NCBI GenBank assembly: GCA_020226215.1
Contig: CM035227.1
Location: 21,207,866-21,271,865, forward strand
Length of the DNA stretch: 64,000 nt
Source of the DNA: Sindora glabra
Lineage: Eukaryota; Streptophyta; Magnoliopsida; Fabales; Fabaceae
Reading direction: 5' to 3'
Numbering within the stretch: the first letter of the stretch is position 1; the number at the start of each line of letters is the position of its first letter. Shown piece by piece: positions 62,132 through 64,000 of this stretch. The notes beneath the pieces are model-generated. The model did not search any database. It was not told the origin of the DNA and saw nothing but the letters and a program-made list of their open reading frames with translations. A program made the position numbers and the translations under genes.

Positions 62132-64000
62132 ATGCTGCCGGCGAGCCAACATCAGCGGTGGCAAGTCACTTTGCGGCGCCTCGTAGCTCCTCTGGCAATT
62201 TGGATTTGTGGCATGTAATTTTTCATCTCTTACGGTCTCGTCCCACCAAGAATGTTCATTCTGAAATATCTGTGTTTGCTTTTGCAGTTTCAGAAAGTCT
62301 CCGATATGGGTATTACGGGGATTCCCGCGTGGTGCTGGGGCCCAGCTCATCCCGTTTGATGAAGGCAAGCTCTGTTTTTGTGAGGCAAATTGAAGTAGCA
62401 CTTGATTCTAACAATGAAGTTCTGCTTCATTGCTTCAATGAGAAGCCTCAGTTAAGCTCCCAAACAAATTGGAGTAAGTCGAGGTTTCTAGTTGTTGAAC
62501 CGTATAGTCGACAGGTAACTGTAAATTGGATTTATCTATGACTTTAGTCCTGTCATTTATCATTGATTAAGGTTAACTCGTTTCAAATCATCCAAGGATT
62601 CACCTTGAATTTTTCCATCTTCAGGGGTTTTCCTTGTGGTTAAATAAAGGCTCCTCTATCCATTTGAGATGGGAAACACAGATTCACTATTTAAATCAGC
62701 TAGATGGAGTCGTGATTAAAGGTTATTTGAGTGGATATCCTACGCATAGATTCTAATCTTTATTTGATTTAAAATGAACAAAAATATTATAGGTATTAAA
62801 TTCTGCAAACTTATTCCATTATCTTATATTTAATGACAATCCTTAATTTATATTTGAAATTTAATTTCTAATCCTATTTTTGGTATATATGGTATTGCTG
62901 TAAAATGAATTATAGTGCAGTTTTGTCTTCTAAGGCATTCAATTTTGGTTTAACAGGAGCAAGGAGATTTGCAAAACTGCAACCTAAACAGACAATGTCC
63001 GCCGATGGAAATGCAATCCATGAAACCACCGGTAATTAATTTACTTATTTAATGTCCATATCTCGCCAGAAACAAGTCTTTTATGGATATTATCAGGAGG
63101 TTCGTGTAGGTCCGAGGTTTTCTGGAGTAATTTCTTCCAAGATTTTAGCCTTAATTAGCTTGAATTAAACTCATCTCTTATGATATTACCAGCTAAAGAA
63201 GCTGAGTACATCATCGAGGAAGACGATGAATACCAAGTTGGGGTTGTAAACATGAATTCAAGAAACATTATAGCCAACATTCAAGTTAATGTTTCAGCAA
63301 AAATATATGATATCAGCAAAGCCACTAAGATGTGCTCAACTGCAGAAGGATCCTGCAAGCTTAGTCTCCTCTTTCCTAAGATGCATTATGTAGTTCTGAC
63401 CTCAGCCGAAAATGTAAGTCATGGCCTTTGTTTGAAACTTAGGGTTTGTTTGGAAGAAGACAAATTGGTGAAAGAAAGTTATTTTCTTAAAAATAAACTA
63501 GTAATGGAACGATGACCTTCAGTTTCGTTTCCTCCTTTCCTTACTCCAAAAAAACCAATTTTAGCTTTCTGCAGTTGTTTTTCCCATGGATCTTGACAAG
63601 TGAAATTTAACATTGTTGGCACAAATTTACTACAGGGTGAACTTAGCGGATGGAATTGGATGGTTGAAGTTTCTTTCCTGGTTCGTGTGGGAGTCTACTT
63701 ACTACTTTTAGGTACACAATAATAATGATAAACTACCTTAAAAGCCTTTGGTTAATGTTATGTATGTGACTAAATCTTTCTCCTTTTGTGATTTGCAGTT
63801 TTTATTGCCTTCGTTGTTTTTCTGATACTGAAATACCTTGAAGCCAGAGGTGAAGATGATGAGAGCACAGGCGTAGCAGTAGACACGTACAGAACAAGTC
63901 ATGCAGTTGAGGCGCCACGAGAAGCAACTGAAAGAGAACCTATGATGCAAGCGAAACCAAACACATACGGTACTAACGAACAAGATGACGGCGAAGATTC
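62132..64000 (+). CDS. APD: APD-type membrane RING E3 ubiquitin ligase, 5' part, cut by the window edge
   Basis: Seven exons on the plus strand: 62132-62210, 62288-62514, 62625-62721, 62957-63031, 63193-63413, 63636-63711 and 63799 to the window end, about 325 residues. Residues 17-26 (LVAPLAIWIC) form a short N-terminal hydrophobic segment. The conserved luminal region follows: SESLRYGYYGDSRVVLGPSS, GFSLWLNKGSSIHLRWE and AEYIIEEDDEYQVGVVNMNS. A transmembrane helix of about 248-271 (VGVYLLLL, VFIAFVVFLILKYL) and an acidic linker come next. This is the order in ABERRANT POLLEN DEVELOPMENT proteins, endomembrane E3 ligases with a C-terminal RING; the RING is expected just past 64000. Intron 1 must use a GC donor (TTTGTG then GCATGT) for exon 1 to join in phase as WICVSESLRYG. 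The start is fairly well supported; the other junctions are strong. Confidence 0.85.

Noticed and set aside
62009..62401. Minus-strand 130-residue frame overlapping the APD gene
   Set aside because: It is antisense to exons with clear APD homology and has no recognisable domain or start context.
1..64000. tRNA, rRNA, CRISPR arrays and LTR retrotransposons
   Set aside because: No convincing T-loop plus anticodon arrangement, no rRNA-like blocks, no spaced identical repeats of CRISPR type, and no reverse transcriptase, integrase or gag motifs were seen by eye.

Overview
This window is nuclear DNA from a flowering plant, most likely a eudicot. The DNA is strongly AT-rich, genes have many small introns with plant-type splice sites, and the families present are plant-specific or typical of plants: A3-type cyclins, a CLE peptide, a MIKC*-type MADS-box factor, an APD-type E3 ligase, and PIF/Harbinger and CACTA transposons. 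I could not identify the species. There are no prokaryotic features and I saw no tRNA or rRNA genes. All exon models were read by eye from splice signals, reading phase and family conservation.

Layout. 1-3.5 kb: diverged repeats without a gene. 3.57-3.84 kb (minus): a one-exon CLE peptide precursor. 3.9-7.3 kb: no recognisable gene. 7.34-13.29 kb (minus): two tandem A3-type cyclin genes with the same eight-exon structure, 367 and 368 residues. 13.65-26.4 kb: very AT-rich DNA with duplications, a 670-bp PIF-type MITE and a possible CACTA relic. 26.4-33.7 kb: a weak Helitron candidate carrying a broken methyltransferase fragment. 33.87-43.37 kb (minus): a ten-exon MIKC* MADS-box gene (342 residues) whose last intron holds a 6.6-kb PIF/Harbinger element with TTA target duplications and a decayed transposase and Myb-like gene. 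47.51-60.96 kb: a 13.45-kb CACTA (En/Spm) element with matching termini, a TTT target duplication, a decayed TNPD-type gene and a less decayed TNPA-type gene. 62.13 kb to the window end (plus): the first seven exons of an APD-type membrane E3 ligase gene, cut before its expected RING domain.

How the parts relate. The cyclins are an S-phase/cell-cycle pair that arose by local duplication. The MADS and APD genes belong to families with known pollen roles and flank the CACTA insertion; whether that is more than chance is not shown here. No unprecedented multi-gene system was found. The observations most worth checking are the transposon inside the MADS last intron, with a possible transposon-encoded alternative C-terminus; two perfect E2F-type sites in the CACTA leader; a Glu-to-Gly change in the substrate-docking patch of one cyclin; a CLE peptide lacking the usual Gly6-Pro7; and a 64-bp palindromic array inside the CACTA element.
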